Assembly (NCBI GenBank): GCA_963811905.1
Contig: CAWETK010000006.1
Coordinates: 186,001-250,000, forward strand
Length of the DNA: 64,000 nucleotides
Origin: DATFVA01 sp963811905
GTDB lineage: Bacteria > Bacteroidota > Ignavibacteria > Ignavibacteriales > Ignavibacteriaceae
Direction of reading: 5' to 3'
Shown: piece after piece, positions 18,229 through 27,983 of the stretch
How the letters are laid out: each line of letters begins with the position of its first letter
Numbering within the stretch: position 1 is the stretch's first letter
Notes under the pieces: model-generated
The model's input: the letters and a program-made list of their open reading frames with translations, nothing else
Databases searched by the model: none
What the model was told of the DNA's origin: nothing
Translations under genes and position numbers: made by a program

Positions 18229-18318
18229 ATGGGGACTAATCCTTTTTAACTGAATAACTTACTGCAAAGTTATAATTATTCTTCTATAAGAAAAACTGAT
18301 AAAGAAATACATAAAAAA

Positions 18319-18340
18319 CCCCGGTATAAAAATACCGGGG
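18319..18340 (-). terminator. Rho-independent terminator after the T9SS propeller gene
   Basis: Perfect 9-bp stem CCCCGGTAT / ATACCGGGG with a 4-nt loop; on the minus strand it is followed by six T. It lies 25 bp past the stop of the 924-aa gene and before the MORN operon. Confidence 0.9.
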
Positions 18341-18365
18341 CAATTAAAAATAATATGCGGAATTA

Positions 18366-21140
18366 TTATTTAACCAATACAATCTTTCTGCCGTCTTTGA
18401 ATAAACTATGATTCTGCATATCAGCAACTTCAAGGGTATAGAAATAAATTCCTGATGCAAAATCCTGTGCATTCCAGGTAACCTGATAATTACCGGAAGC
18501 CTGAACAGTATTTACCAGTGAACTCACCTTTTGCCCGAGAGAATTATAGACTATGAGAGATACATTCGCTTCGACCGGGATGGAATATTTTATCGTGGTC
18601 GTAGGATTGAAAGGATTCGGGAAATTCTGAGCCAGGGTAACCTGGTCCGGTATGAAATCGAAATCAGCAAAAACCTGGTTTGAATACTTATAACTTCCAT
18701 CTAAATCAATCTGTTTCAGCCTGTAAAGAATACGTCCTGTATAATCTGCGTTTATTGACTCATCGGTAAATTTATACGAATGACTTTCAGTTGACGTTCC
18801 GAATCCTTCCACAAATCCTGCCGTCTGCCAATCCTGGTTTTTTAGCTTTCTCTCGACCTGGAAACCATGATTATTTGTTTCGGAAGCAGTTTGCCAGTTC
18901 AGTATAACATTGTTATCTGCAACAGATGCACTGAATGAAGCAAGCTCAACAGGAAGGTAAAAGTCTATATAAGCTTCATATACCCCCCTGCCGTGAGTGC
19001 CGGCTCTTAATGTATGTGTCTGAGGACTATAATCAAGATGCATAACCAATGTGTTCGGTATTCCGTCCGCCAATTCAACCCAGTCTATTCCGGCGTTTTT
19101 GGTAAGAAAAACACCTATATCTGTTGCAGCAAAATAGGTATCGGGATGCAGATTATCTTCGGTATAAATGAAGACATCATTAACGGGTGTATCAGGAAGA
19201 TTACCATTCCTGTCTTTCCATGAAGAACCGCCGTTTGAAGAAGTAAATATTTTGGATCCGCCGAGCCCGAAAAATGAAACTAAAAAATACTTCTCATCGT
19301 CAGGTTTAATATATACCGAGGAAATTGTTTTGTTAGGCAGACCGAGACTAATATTTACCCATGATGCGCCGCCGTCGGTTGATTTGAAAATTTTACTGCC
19401 TGAAGCTGCCAGCATTGTGTTTGGTTCGGTTTTGCTTATTGCAAGTTCACTTACCGCACCTGTTCCATTGATATTCCCCGAAACTGCGGTCCAGCTTCCG
19501 CCATTATTAGTGGATTTGTACAGTTTCTGCCTTGCAGTATAATAAGTGCCCGAGATATCAGGATCATGAATTATCGGGGCAACCCAAACCACGTTCTCAG
19601 ATTGGTCAATACCGTTCATAGCATTGTACCAGTTGTTTCCACTATTTTCTGTTCTGGTTAATCCCCCATTCTGCGATTCACCAATAATGTAGTTCAAATT
19701 AAAAGGGTTAAACGCAACCTCGCCGCCGTCGCCGCCGAAAGCTGCTGACCAGGAAATTGAGGAAAATGTCTGCTGTGTTCCGTTATCCTGAGTACCACCC
19801 AGAATTCTGCCGGGATCAAAAGGACTGGCTGTAATTCTATAAAATTGAGTCAGCGTAAGATCCTGATTCATGTTTGAAAAGGAATTCCCGTTATTAGTAG
19901 TTTTATAGATCCCTCCATCATTACAGATGAAAAATGTGTTAGGATCCTGCGGATCGAAGAAGAGATAATGCTGATCAGGATGAACCGGACCGTTGCTGTA
20001 GGCATTTGAAATATTCACAAAGGTCGTTCCCCCGTTTGTGGTACGGAAAACGTCTATCGTCCCTACATAAGCATCATCCGGGTTATCCGGGTTTACTCTA
20101 CAGTACATATCGTACCAGGCCTGACCGCCTTCAAAATCCGTTGAAACGGACATCTGAGTAAACGTTACACCATAATCGGTGGATTTAAAAACTTTGAAAG
20201 ATGAAGATGTGTAAGCCGCAGCATACATATAAGCCGGATTGCTGTAGCAGTAATCAAAATGCGTCCGTTCTCCAAGGACGAGTCCGGAACTGAAGTTATA
20301 GAAAGTCACACCCCCGTCGGTCGAACGCTTAAAGCCTGTGCCTGCCCCTACAGCAAAGACAGTGTCTCCTGAAGGCGTGTACCTTACTTCATCACACCTG
20401 CCGCCGAGAATCTGTGCCCAGTTTTCTCCGCTGTCAGTGCTTTTATACAGTCCGTTGTTTCCCATAGCCGCGAATAATTCATTATTATGCCCGGGACGAA
20501 TTACTAACCTTGAAAAATAGGTATGAAGCGGAAGTCCGGAAGTATACTGGTTCCAGCTTGTTCCTCCGTCTGTTGATTTTAGTAACCCAAGTCCTGAGTA
20601 CGAAGCACCGCTGTATGTTGCTTCACCCGTGCCGGCATAAACTATCAGGGGATCATCAGGATCAATTACAATAGCTCCCATAGCCATTGAAGACTGTTTA
20701 TCTGTCAGCGGAATCCAGTTTGTTCCTCCGTTCGTTGATTTCCAAACACCTCCGTATGCAGGTCCAATATATATAATATTATGATCCTGAGGATTATAGG
20801 CCCCGGCAACAATTCTTGAAGAAATTTTTCCCCAGCTAAAATATGCGCCCGGTGTCGGTCCAAGGCTAACCCAGGTTATACCGCCGTCAGCATAATTATT
20901 TTTTTCTCTGAGTGCATCGCGCTGTCTTATCGCTTTTTCATACGCATCGGCGGGAATAAAATTATTGGGATAAGCTCTCTGCTCGAAAAAGCGCCATTCC
21001 CTGATAAATGCTTTGGAATGCTTTAACTGTTCAGGAGCATTACTGTATATAGTATTATCAAGCTGCTGATTTCTGTACTCAACCTGTGAGAAAGCAGTCT
21101 GCATAAGTAAAAGTAAAAAAAGAATAGTAGATAGTTTCAT
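18366..21140 (-). CDS. T9SS-exported BNR/VPS10-like beta-propeller protein
   Basis: 924 aa. Signal peptide (MKLSTILFLLLLMQTAFSQ), then about 650 residues of glycosidase-like/BNR repeats with the recurrent phrase KSTDGGxSW or KTTNNGNSF, giving two seven-bladed propellers as in sortilin/VPS10 and xyloglucanase folds. Next comes a fibronectin-like domain (PVELASFSASVADNNVILNW). The C-terminal ~90 residues are a type A T9SS sorting domain: AQNFPNPFNPTTTIKYSIP, GQKVSSLVNTVQASGNYQV, GIYFYTLEV, ending GRKIVLVK. It should be exported across the outer membrane and its tail removed. No catalytic residues identified, so enzyme or adhesin cannot be decided. Good Shine-Dalgarno (AAAAGG). Confidence 0.88.
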   Translation of the reverse strand: MKLSTILFLLLLMQTAFSQVEYRNQQLDNTIYSNAPEQLKHSKAFIREWRFFEQRAYPNNFIPADAYEKAIRQRDALREKNNYADGGITWVSLGPTPGAYFSWGKISSRIVAGAYNPQDHNIIYIGPAYGGVWKSTNGGTNWIPLTDKQSSMAMGAIVIDPDDPLIVYAGTGEATYSGASYSGLGLLKSTDGGTSWNQYTSGLPLHTYFSRLVIRPGHNNELFAAMGNNGLYKSTDSGENWAQILGGRCDEVRYTPSGDTVFAVGAGTGFKRSTDGGVTFYNFSSGLVLGERTHFDYCYSNPAYMYAAAYTSSSFKVFKSTDYGVTFTQMSVSTDFEGGQAWYDMYCRVNPDNPDDAYVGTIDVFRTTNGGTTFVNISNAYSNGPVHPDQHYLFFDPQDPNTFFICNDGGIYKTTNNGNSFSNMNQDLTLTQFYRITASPFDPGRILGGTQDNGTQQTFSSISWSAAFGGDGGEVAFNPFNLNYIIGESQNGGLTRTENSGNNWYNAMNGIDQSENVVWVAPIIHDPDISGTYYTARQKLYKSTNNGGSWTAVSGNINGTGAVSELAISKTEPNTMLAASGSKIFKSTDGGASWVNISLGLPNKTISSVYIKPDDEKYFLVSFFGLGGSKIFTSSNGGSSWKDRNGNLPDTPVNDVFIYTEDNLHPDTYFAATDIGVFLTKNAGIDWVELADGIPNTLVMHLDYSPQTHTLRAGTHGRGVYEAYIDFYLPVELASFSASVADNNVILNWQTASETNNHGFQVERKLKNQDWQTAGFVEGFGTSTESHSYKFTDESINADYTGRILYRLKQIDLDGSYKYSNQVFADFDFIPDQVTLAQNFPNPFNPTTTIKYSIPVEANVSLIVYNSLGQKVSSLVNTVQASGNYQVTWNAQDFASGIYFYTLEVADMQNHSLFKDGRKIVLVK

Positions 21141-21348
21141 TATGAGGACCTTTTTATATAATTATGCCGGGATGGTATATTTCTGTTTTGATTCTTCAAA
21201 TTTCTTTGGAACCGCTGCAATTAATTTCTGAGGAATTCAACGCCGGCGGCTCATCTGTCTGATTAAATAAGTTTAATTATTATCAGCATTACAATTTATA
21301 AAAATTATCTTTTTATTTGTAACAATTATTTAATTATATTTCTATTAA

Positions 21349-23949
21349 ATGTCACCTGCTGAAGCCCTAAAAAAGTATTTCTCATATGATAAATTCAGAC
21401 CCTCCCAGGAAGAGATAATTGAATCTATCCTGGCAGGTAATAATGTACTTGCAGTTCTGCCTACAGGCGCCGGGAAATCCATATGCTACCAGGTTCCGGC
21501 ACTGGTTTCCGAAAACTTTTCAATAGTCATCTCACCTCTTATTGCCTTAATGAAGGACCAGGTCGATAACCTGAACCGGGAAGAGAAAATAGCAGCCTTT
21601 ATAAATAGTACAATGAGTTTCAGGGAAGCTGAGATGGTTCTTCAGGATATTTCTTTTGGAAAGACCAAATTATTGTATGTAGCTCCCGAAAGGCTTGAGA
21701 ATATTTTATTCGCCGAAAGAATAAAATCTCTTAATCCCGCTTACCTCTTTGTAGATGAAGCTCATTGTATCAGTCAGTGGGGACACAGTTTCCGGCCCAG
21801 CTACAGTAAAATAAAGGAATTCGTTGATTTTGTTTCCATAAAAAAAATATCGGGATTTACAGCAACTGCAACCCCCGAAGTAGTAAAAGATATTGTCAGG
21901 CAGCTTGAACTGGGAAAACCTAAAATATTTGTTAAGGGATTTGAAAGAGAAAATCTTCATCTCAATGTAGTGACGGGTTCAAGGAAATTCGAAAAATGTG
22001 TGGAACTTATTTCTATATACAAAACGCCTGCAATCATATATGCCTCATCACGAAAAAAGACCGAAGAAATTTCCGAATACCTTCTGATGCACAGGATTAA
22101 TAGTGCCTCCTACCATGCCGGGATGCACGCAGAAGAACGGAAAAAGATCCAGGAAGCATTTATTAATGATGAACTCAATGTTATTTGTGCAACTAATGCA
22201 TTCGGAATGGGTATTGATAAAAAGGATATAAGATTAATTATTCATTTCAATACACCCGGTTCAATTGAAAATTACTACCAGGAAATCGGCAGAGCTGGCA
22301 GGGACGGAAAGGACGCACATATTTTCCTGCTACATGATGACCCGGATCTTTTAATACAAAACTACTTCCTCTCAAATGCATATCCCGATAAAATACTTAT
22401 TCAGAGTGTTTATAATGCCCTCTGTGATTACGGAAAAATTGCACTCGGCAATAAGGGTGATGAAGAAATATCCGTAAACCCTGAATTTATTTCGGCATAC
22501 ACCAAAAAGAAACTCAGCAGAGGTCTTTTATATTCAGCACTGAGATACCTTGAAGAAAGCGGTTATATCAGGATTCTTTCGGAGTTCGATAAAAGATCAG
22601 CACTTCAGATAAACTATAATAAAGATGAACTGAGAAAATTTGTAGACAACGTCTCTGATAATATTCTTAAAGAAACCATCCTCCTTCTGCTTCGCGAATA
22701 CGGAAGCAGGGCATTTAATGCGCTTGTCCGGATATCTGTATCAGACCTCTCAGGGGATCTTGATCTGACAATCCCTGAGATAGATGAAGCCTTAATAACT
22801 CTTGATAATCTGGGGGTAATAACATACCGTAAGTCGCCGGCAAATGAGGCAGTCTTACTTGCTTCTCCGCGTATATCAGCAGAACGGCTTAATATTAACT
22901 ATAAGAGAATAAATGAAGGATACCTTCATTCACAGCGAAAACTGGATCAGATGGTGGAGTATGTATACACAGGTGAATGCCGTTTCCGGTATATACTGGA
23001 CTATTTCGGGGAGGAAGTTGAAAATTATAACTGCGGTAAATGCGACAGATGCACACTTGGAGATATTGTTCCTGAATCTGTGAGAGAATATATTGCAGAG
23101 ATTATCCTGAGAACTTTGAGACTTCTTAGCGGAAAAACGACACTAAAAGTACTTCTGGATATTCTGAAAGGGAAAACGGCGGAGACAGGTTTAATAAAAC
23201 TCTCCACTTTCGGATCCTGCAGAAACTATGACCTCAATGATTTGAAAACAGTTATCCAGGAACTTATTTCTCAAAAGAAGCTTGGTAAAGAAGGCTCTGC
23301 AATTACGATTAAAGAAGAACAGCTTCTTTTTGTAGACGATAACGAAGAGGTATTGTATAACGAGCCATCAGGTTATGAATCGGAGCTGGAACTATTTAAT
23401 CTTCTGCGGGAGGCGAGGACAAAGGCTTCCAATAAATTTGTTCAATCAGCATATCTAATATGTCCCGATGATGTCCTGAGGGAGATCTCACGGAGCAGAC
23501 CGGTGTATAAACAGGACCTGTTATCCATAAAGGGTTTTTCAAACAGGATGTTCAATAAGATCGGGGAAGAATTTCTGGAACTGATAAAATCATTCACTGC
23601 TGACAATAAAGAGGAGGAAAAAGAATTACCTTCCAATCTAAAAGAGACCTACGTGCTGCTGAAAAAAGGTTATGATTTAACAGGAATTGCTTCAATGCGG
23701 AAACTTTCAGAAGCCGTAATTTCAATGCAGATTGAAACGATTATCGAATATGAACCCGCAATAGAAATTAAAAAGCTATTCGGAGACATCAGTTATGAAG
23801 AGATTGAAACGGAGATAAAAAAAGGACACACAGATATAAAGGCATTGAAGGAAATATTAGATGGCAGGGTTAGCTTTCCGCTGCTTAGAATTGCGCTTGC
23901 CAGGTATAAATTCACTTCTTCTTCTTCAGAGTATCAACGCGCGCAATAG
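21349..23949 (+). CDS. recQ: RecQ-family ATP-dependent DNA helicase
   Basis: 866 aa, longer than E. coli RecQ (about 610). Superfamily 2 motifs: FRPSQEEIIE (motif 0, residues 16-25), Walker A PTGAGKS (38-44), DEAH at 136-139 within DEAHCISQWGHSFRPSY (RecQ-specific loop), GFTATATPEVV (motif III) and YYQEIGRAGRDG (motif VI). A Cys-rich zinc site follows (GECRFRYILDYFG to CGKCDRC), then a winged-helix part, an HRDC-like domain (LFNLLREARTKASN to VYKQDLLSIKGF) and a C-terminal helix-turn-helix-like region (YVLLKKGYDLTGIASMRKLS). It unwinds DNA 3'-5' in recombination and repair. Its 3' end overlaps the convergent lipoprotein gene by 38 bp. No clear Shine-Dalgarno; the leader is very AT-rich. Confidence 0.92.
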   Translation: MSPAEALKKYFSYDKFRPSQEEIIESILAGNNVLAVLPTGAGKSICYQVPALVSENFSIVISPLIALMKDQVDNLNREEKIAAFINSTMSFREAEMVLQDISFGKTKLLYVAPERLENILFAERIKSLNPAYLFVDEAHCISQWGHSFRPSYSKIKEFVDFVSIKKISGFTATATPEVVKDIVRQLELGKPKIFVKGFERENLHLNVVTGSRKFEKCVELISIYKTPAIIYASSRKKTEEISEYLLMHRINSASYHAGMHAEERKKIQEAFINDELNVICATNAFGMGIDKKDIRLIIHFNTPGSIENYYQEIGRAGRDGKDAHIFLLHDDPDLLIQNYFLSNAYPDKILIQSVYNALCDYGKIALGNKGDEEISVNPEFISAYTKKKLSRGLLYSALRYLEESGYIRILSEFDKRSALQINYNKDELRKFVDNVSDNILKETILLLLREYGSRAFNALVRISVSDLSGDLDLTIPEIDEALITLDNLGVITYRKSPANEAVLLASPRISAERLNINYKRINEGYLHSQRKLDQMVEYVYTGECRFRYILDYFGEEVENYNCGKCDRCTLGDIVPESVREYIAEIILRTLRLLSGKTTLKVLLDILKGKTAETGLIKLSTFGSCRNYDLNDLKTVIQELISQKKLGKEGSAITIKEEQLLFVDDNEEVLYNEPSGYESELELFNLLREARTKASNKFVQSAYLICPDDVLREISRSRPVYKQDLLSIKGFSNRMFNKIGEEFLELIKSFTADNKEEEKELPSNLKETYVLLKKGYDLTGIASMRKLSEAVISMQIETIIEYEPAIEIKKLFGDISYEEIETEIKKGHTDIKALKEILDGRVSFPLLRIALARYKFTSSSSEYQRAQ

Positions 23950-24319
23950 CCTTGTCATAAAACTGCTCCCATAACTCCGGATTATCTTCGAAGTATTGAA
24001 ATGATGAATTATACTTCTCCTCTGTCAATCCGTATTTTTTAAGAATTTCAGCTTTAACTCTTTGAATATCTGTATTTTTACTCTTTATCGTATCTTCCGC
24101 TAATCTTAAATCGACATAAGCATTTACGAAATTTTCATGATCGGCTGATTTTTCGGAACAGGAGGAAAACAGGAGAGGCAACAGAAGTATAAACAGATAC
24201 CCGGAGTTTTGCAGTAATCGGATGGCTGAATAGATGAATGAACCCGAGCCTGAAGCCGGCTCTGAAATATCAGGTGTTTGATTGCACCGGTGTATGACTG
24301 AATGTGATTTCAAAGTCAC
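23912..24319 (-). CDS. DUF4296-like small lipoprotein
   Basis: 135 aa as read from a GTG at 24319 that overlaps the rhomboid stop (GTGA). The hydrophobic segment LLFSSCSEK looks like a lipobox, but it lies ~50 residues in, behind an unusual polar leader, so the true start may be further in or a frameshift may hide it. After the Cys comes FVNAYVDLRLAEDTIK, IQRVKAEILKKYGLTEEKYN and FQYFEDNPELWEQFYDKAIARVD, an all-helical pattern matching DUF4296 lipoproteins of Bacteroidota. Function unknown. Last gene of the gapA-pgk-rhomboid run; its 3' end overlaps recQ convergently by 38 bp. Confidence 0.55.
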   Translation of the reverse strand: MTLKSHSVIHRCNQTPDISEPASGSGSFIYSAIRLLQNSGYLFILLLPLLFSSCSEKSADHENFVNAYVDLRLAEDTIKSKNTDIQRVKAEILKKYGLTEEKYNSSFQYFEDNPELWEQFYDKAIARVDTLKKKK

Positions 24320-25221
24320 TTCATCTTCTTACTTGCTTCAAATAAAATTTTCTTTTCTTTCTCAGTCAGATTCTGATATCCCGATTGACTGATCTTATCC
24401 AGAATTTTATCTATCTGTTCCTGCGTTATTTCATCTTTTTTATCTTCTTTTCCTTCATCTTTTATCTCATAGAACCGGGCTTCCTGTACATCGTCATCCT
24501 TATGCTTTAAAGCATCCTTAATTCCTCCAAACGGATTATAAGGTTTTTTAGTTTTGTTTGATGAGCTTCGAAAAATATTTCCAATTGAGAAAGTAGTTTT
24601 CTTATCAACCATTATATAAACAAAGCCTGCAAGTGCTCCGCCGAGATGAGCAAGATGAGCAACACTGCCGCCCTGGGGAACAGCATACAGTTCCAGCAGG
24701 ATATACCCGATAATTAAATATTTGGCCTTAATCGGAATGAAGAAATAAAGGAAAATATAGCGGTTGGGGAAAACCATTGCAAATGCAATAAGTACGCCGA
24801 ATATAGCGCCCGATGCGCCTATCGTAGGGGCAAGCTGCTCATTAAATAACGGGGGAAATATAAGCTGTGAAATTCCCGCGGCAACTCCGCACATCAGGTA
24901 AAAAATAAGGAACTTGTTGGAGCCCCACATATTTTCTATTTCTATTCCGAACATCCATAAGGCGAACATGTTAAAAAGTATATGCGTAAAACCTCCATGC
25001 ATAAACTGGTAGGTGATAAGCTGCCATACCTGGAAGTTATACCCGATAGGATTAAGTGCAAACCAGTGGTCAAGCAGATAAGCTCCGGGAACGCCCTGGA
25101 AAGTAATTCCCTGCATAATCATCTGCAGGACGAAAACAACGCCGTTTATTATTAAAAGATTTTTAATCACCGGGGGAAAGAAACTGAATCCGAATCCTCC
25201 CGGACGATAATAATTACTCAC
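24316..25221 (-). CDS. Rhomboid-family intramembrane serine protease
   Basis: 301 aa, GTG start with AAAGGA upstream. Six hydrophobic helices. HGGFTHILFNMFALWMFG (His80, Asn84) is the conserved helix-2 motif. The catalytic dyad is Ser137 in IGASGAIFG and His192 in AHLGGALAGF. A ~90-residue charged cytoplasmic tail (DDDVQEARFYEIKDEGKEDK and so on) follows the last helix, a layout common in Bacteroidota-type rhomboids. It cleaves membrane proteins within the bilayer; substrates unknown. Lies 25 bp downstream of pgk. Confidence 0.93.
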   Translation of the reverse strand: MSNYYRPGGFGFSFFPPVIKNLLIINGVVFVLQMIMQGITFQGVPGAYLLDHWFALNPIGYNFQVWQLITYQFMHGGFTHILFNMFALWMFGIEIENMWGSNKFLIFYLMCGVAAGISQLIFPPLFNEQLAPTIGASGAIFGVLIAFAMVFPNRYIFLYFFIPIKAKYLIIGYILLELYAVPQGGSVAHLAHLGGALAGFVYIMVDKKTTFSIGNIFRSSSNKTKKPYNPFGGIKDALKHKDDDVQEARFYEIKDEGKEDKKDEITQEQIDKILDKISQSGYQNLTEKEKKILFEASKKMK

Positions 25222-25246
25222 AAAATTTTCCTTTATTTATCAATGT

Positions 25247-26446
25247 TTATTTCGAATCACTCAGAGCTTCAACCCCGGGAAGACTTTTCCCTTCAAGAAA
25301 TTCAAGTGATGCTCCCCCCCCGGTTGAGACATGCGAAACTTTATCATCAAGTCCTGCTTTGGTAATTGCAGCTGCAGAATCTCCTCCGCCTATAACCGTA
25401 ACAGCCCCTTTTTCCGTTGCTTCTGCCAGCGTCTTAGCTATAGCAAATGTGCCTTTAGCAAAATTATGCATCTCAAAGACCCCCATAGGACCGTTCCAGA
25501 CAATCGTCTTTGATTTTAAAAGCTCACCAGTGAACAATTTAATTGTTTCATCACCGATATCCAACCCCATTTTGTCAGCAGGAATGCTGTCTGTTTTTAC
25601 CGTTTCTGAAGGTGAATCATTCTTAAATTCGTCCGCCGCAACTACATCGACAGGAAGCAGAAACTTTATTTTGGATTGATCTGCTTTTTTCAATACTTCT
25701 TTTGCCAGCTCAACTTTTTCTTCTTCCAGCAGCGATTTTCCGATTTCCTTCCCCTGCGCCTTAAAGAAGGTAAATGCCATTCCTCCGCCTATTATCAATG
25801 TGTCAACCTTATCAAACAGATTCATTATCACGTCTATTTTGCCTGATATTTTAGCGCCTCCGAGGATAGCGCAATATGGTCTCTGCGGGCTGCGGAGCGC
25901 AGATCCAAGATAGTCAAGTTCTTTCTGCATAAGGTATCCTGCAGCACACGTTTTTATAAAGTGTGTTACACCTTCTGTAGAAGCATGAGCCCGGTGAGCC
26001 GTTCCAAAGGCATCATTCACATAAACATCTCCCAGTCCTGCAAGCTTTTCCGCAAATTCATTATCGTTCTTTTCTTCCTCAGGATGGAATCTCAGGTTCT
26101 CAAGCAGAATAACTTCTCCGTCCTTCATATTGTCAACCATCTTCTTAACTTCTTCACCTATACAATCGGGTGCAAGCTTAACATCCTGTCCAAGCAATTC
26201 ACTTAGTTTTTCTGCAGCCGGCTTCAGGCTGAATTCCGGTTTTACCTTTCCTTTAGGACGCCCGAGGTGACTCATTAAAACAGCTTTACCCCCGTCTTTA
26301 ATAATTTTTTTAATCGTTGGAAGTGAAGCGGATATTCTTCTGTCATCCGTCACTTTCCGGTTCCCGTCAAGGGGTACGTTGAAATCAACTCTTACAAGCA
26401 CACGTTTGTCTTTAAGATCCAGACTATCTATTGAAAGCTTATTCAT
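25247..26446 (-). CDS. pgk: Phosphoglycerate kinase
   Basis: 399 aa, normal length. Signatures: RVLVRVDFNVPLD near residue 16-28, the substrate loop MSHLGRPKGK, LLENLRFHPEEEKND, GGAKISGKIDV, and the nucleotide loop near the C-terminus TVIGGGDSAAAI with STGGGASLEFLEGK. It transfers phosphate from 1,3-bisphosphoglycerate to ADP in glycolysis. It is downstream of gapA, the preceding pathway step, but a terminator between them suggests separate or attenuated transcription. Confidence 0.98.
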   Translation of the reverse strand: MNKLSIDSLDLKDKRVLVRVDFNVPLDGNRKVTDDRRISASLPTIKKIIKDGGKAVLMSHLGRPKGKVKPEFSLKPAAEKLSELLGQDVKLAPDCIGEEVKKMVDNMKDGEVILLENLRFHPEEEKNDNEFAEKLAGLGDVYVNDAFGTAHRAHASTEGVTHFIKTCAAGYLMQKELDYLGSALRSPQRPYCAILGGAKISGKIDVIMNLFDKVDTLIIGGGMAFTFFKAQGKEIGKSLLEEEKVELAKEVLKKADQSKIKFLLPVDVVAADEFKNDSPSETVKTDSIPADKMGLDIGDETIKLFTGELLKSKTIVWNGPMGVFEMHNFAKGTFAIAKTLAEATEKGAVTVIGGGDSAAAITKAGLDDKVSHVSTGGGASLEFLEGKSLPGVEALSDSK

Positions 26447-26482
26447 AAATTTCCCGGGTTTGACTTCCTTTTAATAAAAAAA

Positions 26483-26503
26483 GGGGACGAAGTAATCGTC
26501 CCC
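26483..26503 (-). terminator. Rho-independent terminator between gapA and pgk
   Basis: Stem GGGGACGA / TCGTCCCC with loop of 5 nt; on the minus strand followed by seven T. Lies 10 bp after the gapA stop, so gapA is mostly transcribed alone with possible read-through into pgk. Confidence 0.88.
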
Positions 26504-26512
26504 GGAATAAAA

Positions 26513-27508
26513 TTATTTTGCAACCTTTTTGACTAAATCAACAACACGGCATGAATAACCCCATTCATTATCATACCAGCCTACAGCTTTAACTAAATTG
26601 CCGATAACCATTGTTGAGAGGGAGTCAAAAATGCACGATGCGGGGTTCCCTACTATATCTGCTGAGACAATCGGATCTTCTGTATATTCCAGTATTCCTT
26701 TCATCGGACCATCAGCAGCTTTTTTCATAGCAGCATTTACTTCTTCAACTGTAACTTCTTTTTTCAGGTAAGCAACGAAATCAGTAATAGAACCGTCAGG
26801 GGTCGGTACACGAAGTGAAAAACCATCAAGCTTTCCCTTAAGTTCAGGTATTGTTTTGGTTACTGCTTTTGCGGCACCTGTTGTTGTAGGAATAATTGAA
26901 ACAGCAGCAGATCTCGCCCTTCTTAAGTCGCTGTGGGGAAGATCCAGCAGCCGCTGATCATTTGTATATGAATGAACTGTTGTCATAAAGCCTTTATCAA
27001 TTCCGAATGCATCATTCAGAACTTTTACCATAGGGGCGAGACAGTTAGTTGTGCAGGAAGCGTTAGAAATAACTTTCTCATCTCCCTTGATAACTTCATC
27101 ATTGACGCCGAGTACTACTGTAGCATCTACATCACCTTTGGAAGGAACAGTTAAAATAACTTTATTCGCTCCTGCCTCTATATGCTTCATACAGGCTTCT
27201 TTCGTCCTGAATATACCGGTTGCTTCTATTACTATATCAGCACCAAGTTCTTTCCATTTCAGGTTGGCAGGATCTTTTTCCGCAGTAATTTTAATCCTAT
27301 CGCCGTTTACAATTATATCATTTCCATCAACTTTGATTTCACCTTTGAAAATTCCATGCACTGAATCATATTTTAATAAATGAGCAAGTGTTTTTGCATC
27401 TGTTAAATCATTTATTCCTACAAAATCAAATCCTCCAAGTGCCAGGGCGCGTCTGAATACCAATCTGCCGATTCTGCCAAAACCATTAATACCTACTTTG
27501 ATTGCCAT
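26513..27508 (-). CDS. gapA: Glyceraldehyde-3-phosphate dehydrogenase, type I
   Basis: 331 aa from the ATG at 27506-27508 with AAAGGAG seven bases upstream; an in-frame upstream start is rejected. NAD-binding KVGINGFGRIGRLVFR at the N-terminus, catalytic Cys in SNASCTTNCLAP (about residue 150), HSYTNDQRLLDLPH, and C-terminal WYDNEWGYSCR. Makes 1,3-bisphosphoglycerate in glycolysis. DLT follows the first nucleotide-binding strand (residues 33-35), consistent with NAD preference, though cofactor choice is inferred. Confidence 0.98.
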   Translation of the reverse strand: MAIKVGINGFGRIGRLVFRRALALGGFDFVGINDLTDAKTLAHLLKYDSVHGIFKGEIKVDGNDIIVNGDRIKITAEKDPANLKWKELGADIVIEATGIFRTKEACMKHIEAGANKVILTVPSKGDVDATVVLGVNDEVIKGDEKVISNASCTTNCLAPMVKVLNDAFGIDKGFMTTVHSYTNDQRLLDLPHSDLRRARSAAVSIIPTTTGAAKAVTKTIPELKGKLDGFSLRVPTPDGSITDFVAYLKKEVTVEEVNAAMKKAADGPMKGILEYTEDPIVSADIVGNPASCIFDSLSTMVIGNLVKAVGWYDNEWGYSCRVVDLVKKVAK

Positions 27509-27644
27509 CCTAAACTCCTTTGTTAAAAAATTTTGATTAATAAAATTACTTAAAGGGCGTCTGAATTTCAATCCAGAAGCTGTTGAACTATAATAGTTTA
27601 AAGGAATTGTGACGACAATTATGATACAAATAGTTTAAAATAAA

Positions 27645-27680
27645 AAACCTTCAAGCCCGCCGGAGCAGGCCCAAAGGTTT
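27645..27680 (-). terminator. Terminator-like hairpin upstream of gapA
   Basis: On the minus strand, AAACCTT and AAGGTTT arms enclose a GC-rich inner stem and are followed by TTTTTT. It is ~140 bp before the gapA start and is not the end of any coding gene, so it may end a small RNA or act as an attenuator. Confidence 0.5.
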
Positions 27681-27919
27681 CTAGTTGAGTGGGCAGCAAT
27701 TTCAAGCCCCTCCAGTAATGACACAGGAACTATCGGGGCAAACTTCATTACGGATTGGATACCGTATATTGTCAAACTCTGATACTATTTTTCAACTAAT
27801 ATGCCATAGTTGATACCCGATTTTTACACTAAATATCAGGTTTTTCTAATAAACGATTGATTTAAAATGAGAAGTTGTTTTTTTTTGAGTAGTATTATGA
27901 GATAAAGACATAAAAAAAA

Positions 27920-27946
27920 GATGACATCCTGCGTGAGGATGTCATC
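27920..27946 (-). terminator. Rho-independent terminator after the 1,086-aa T9SS gene
   Basis: Perfect 11-bp stem GATGACATCCT / AGGATGTCATC, 5-nt loop, followed on the minus strand by eight T. 38 bp past the stop codon. Confidence 0.92.
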
Positions 27947-27983
27947 TCTTATAATTTTATTAGTCCTTACTTATACCCGTTCG

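Larger units (their letters stand above)
27509..27983. other. Intergenic region with a second terminator and a possible small transcript
   Basis: 475 bp between gapA and the second T9SS gene. Besides the terminator of that gene (27920-27946) it has a separate hairpin plus T-run at 27645-27680, and a TTGACA-like box on the minus strand near 27768-27773. No open frame. Confidence 0.5.
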
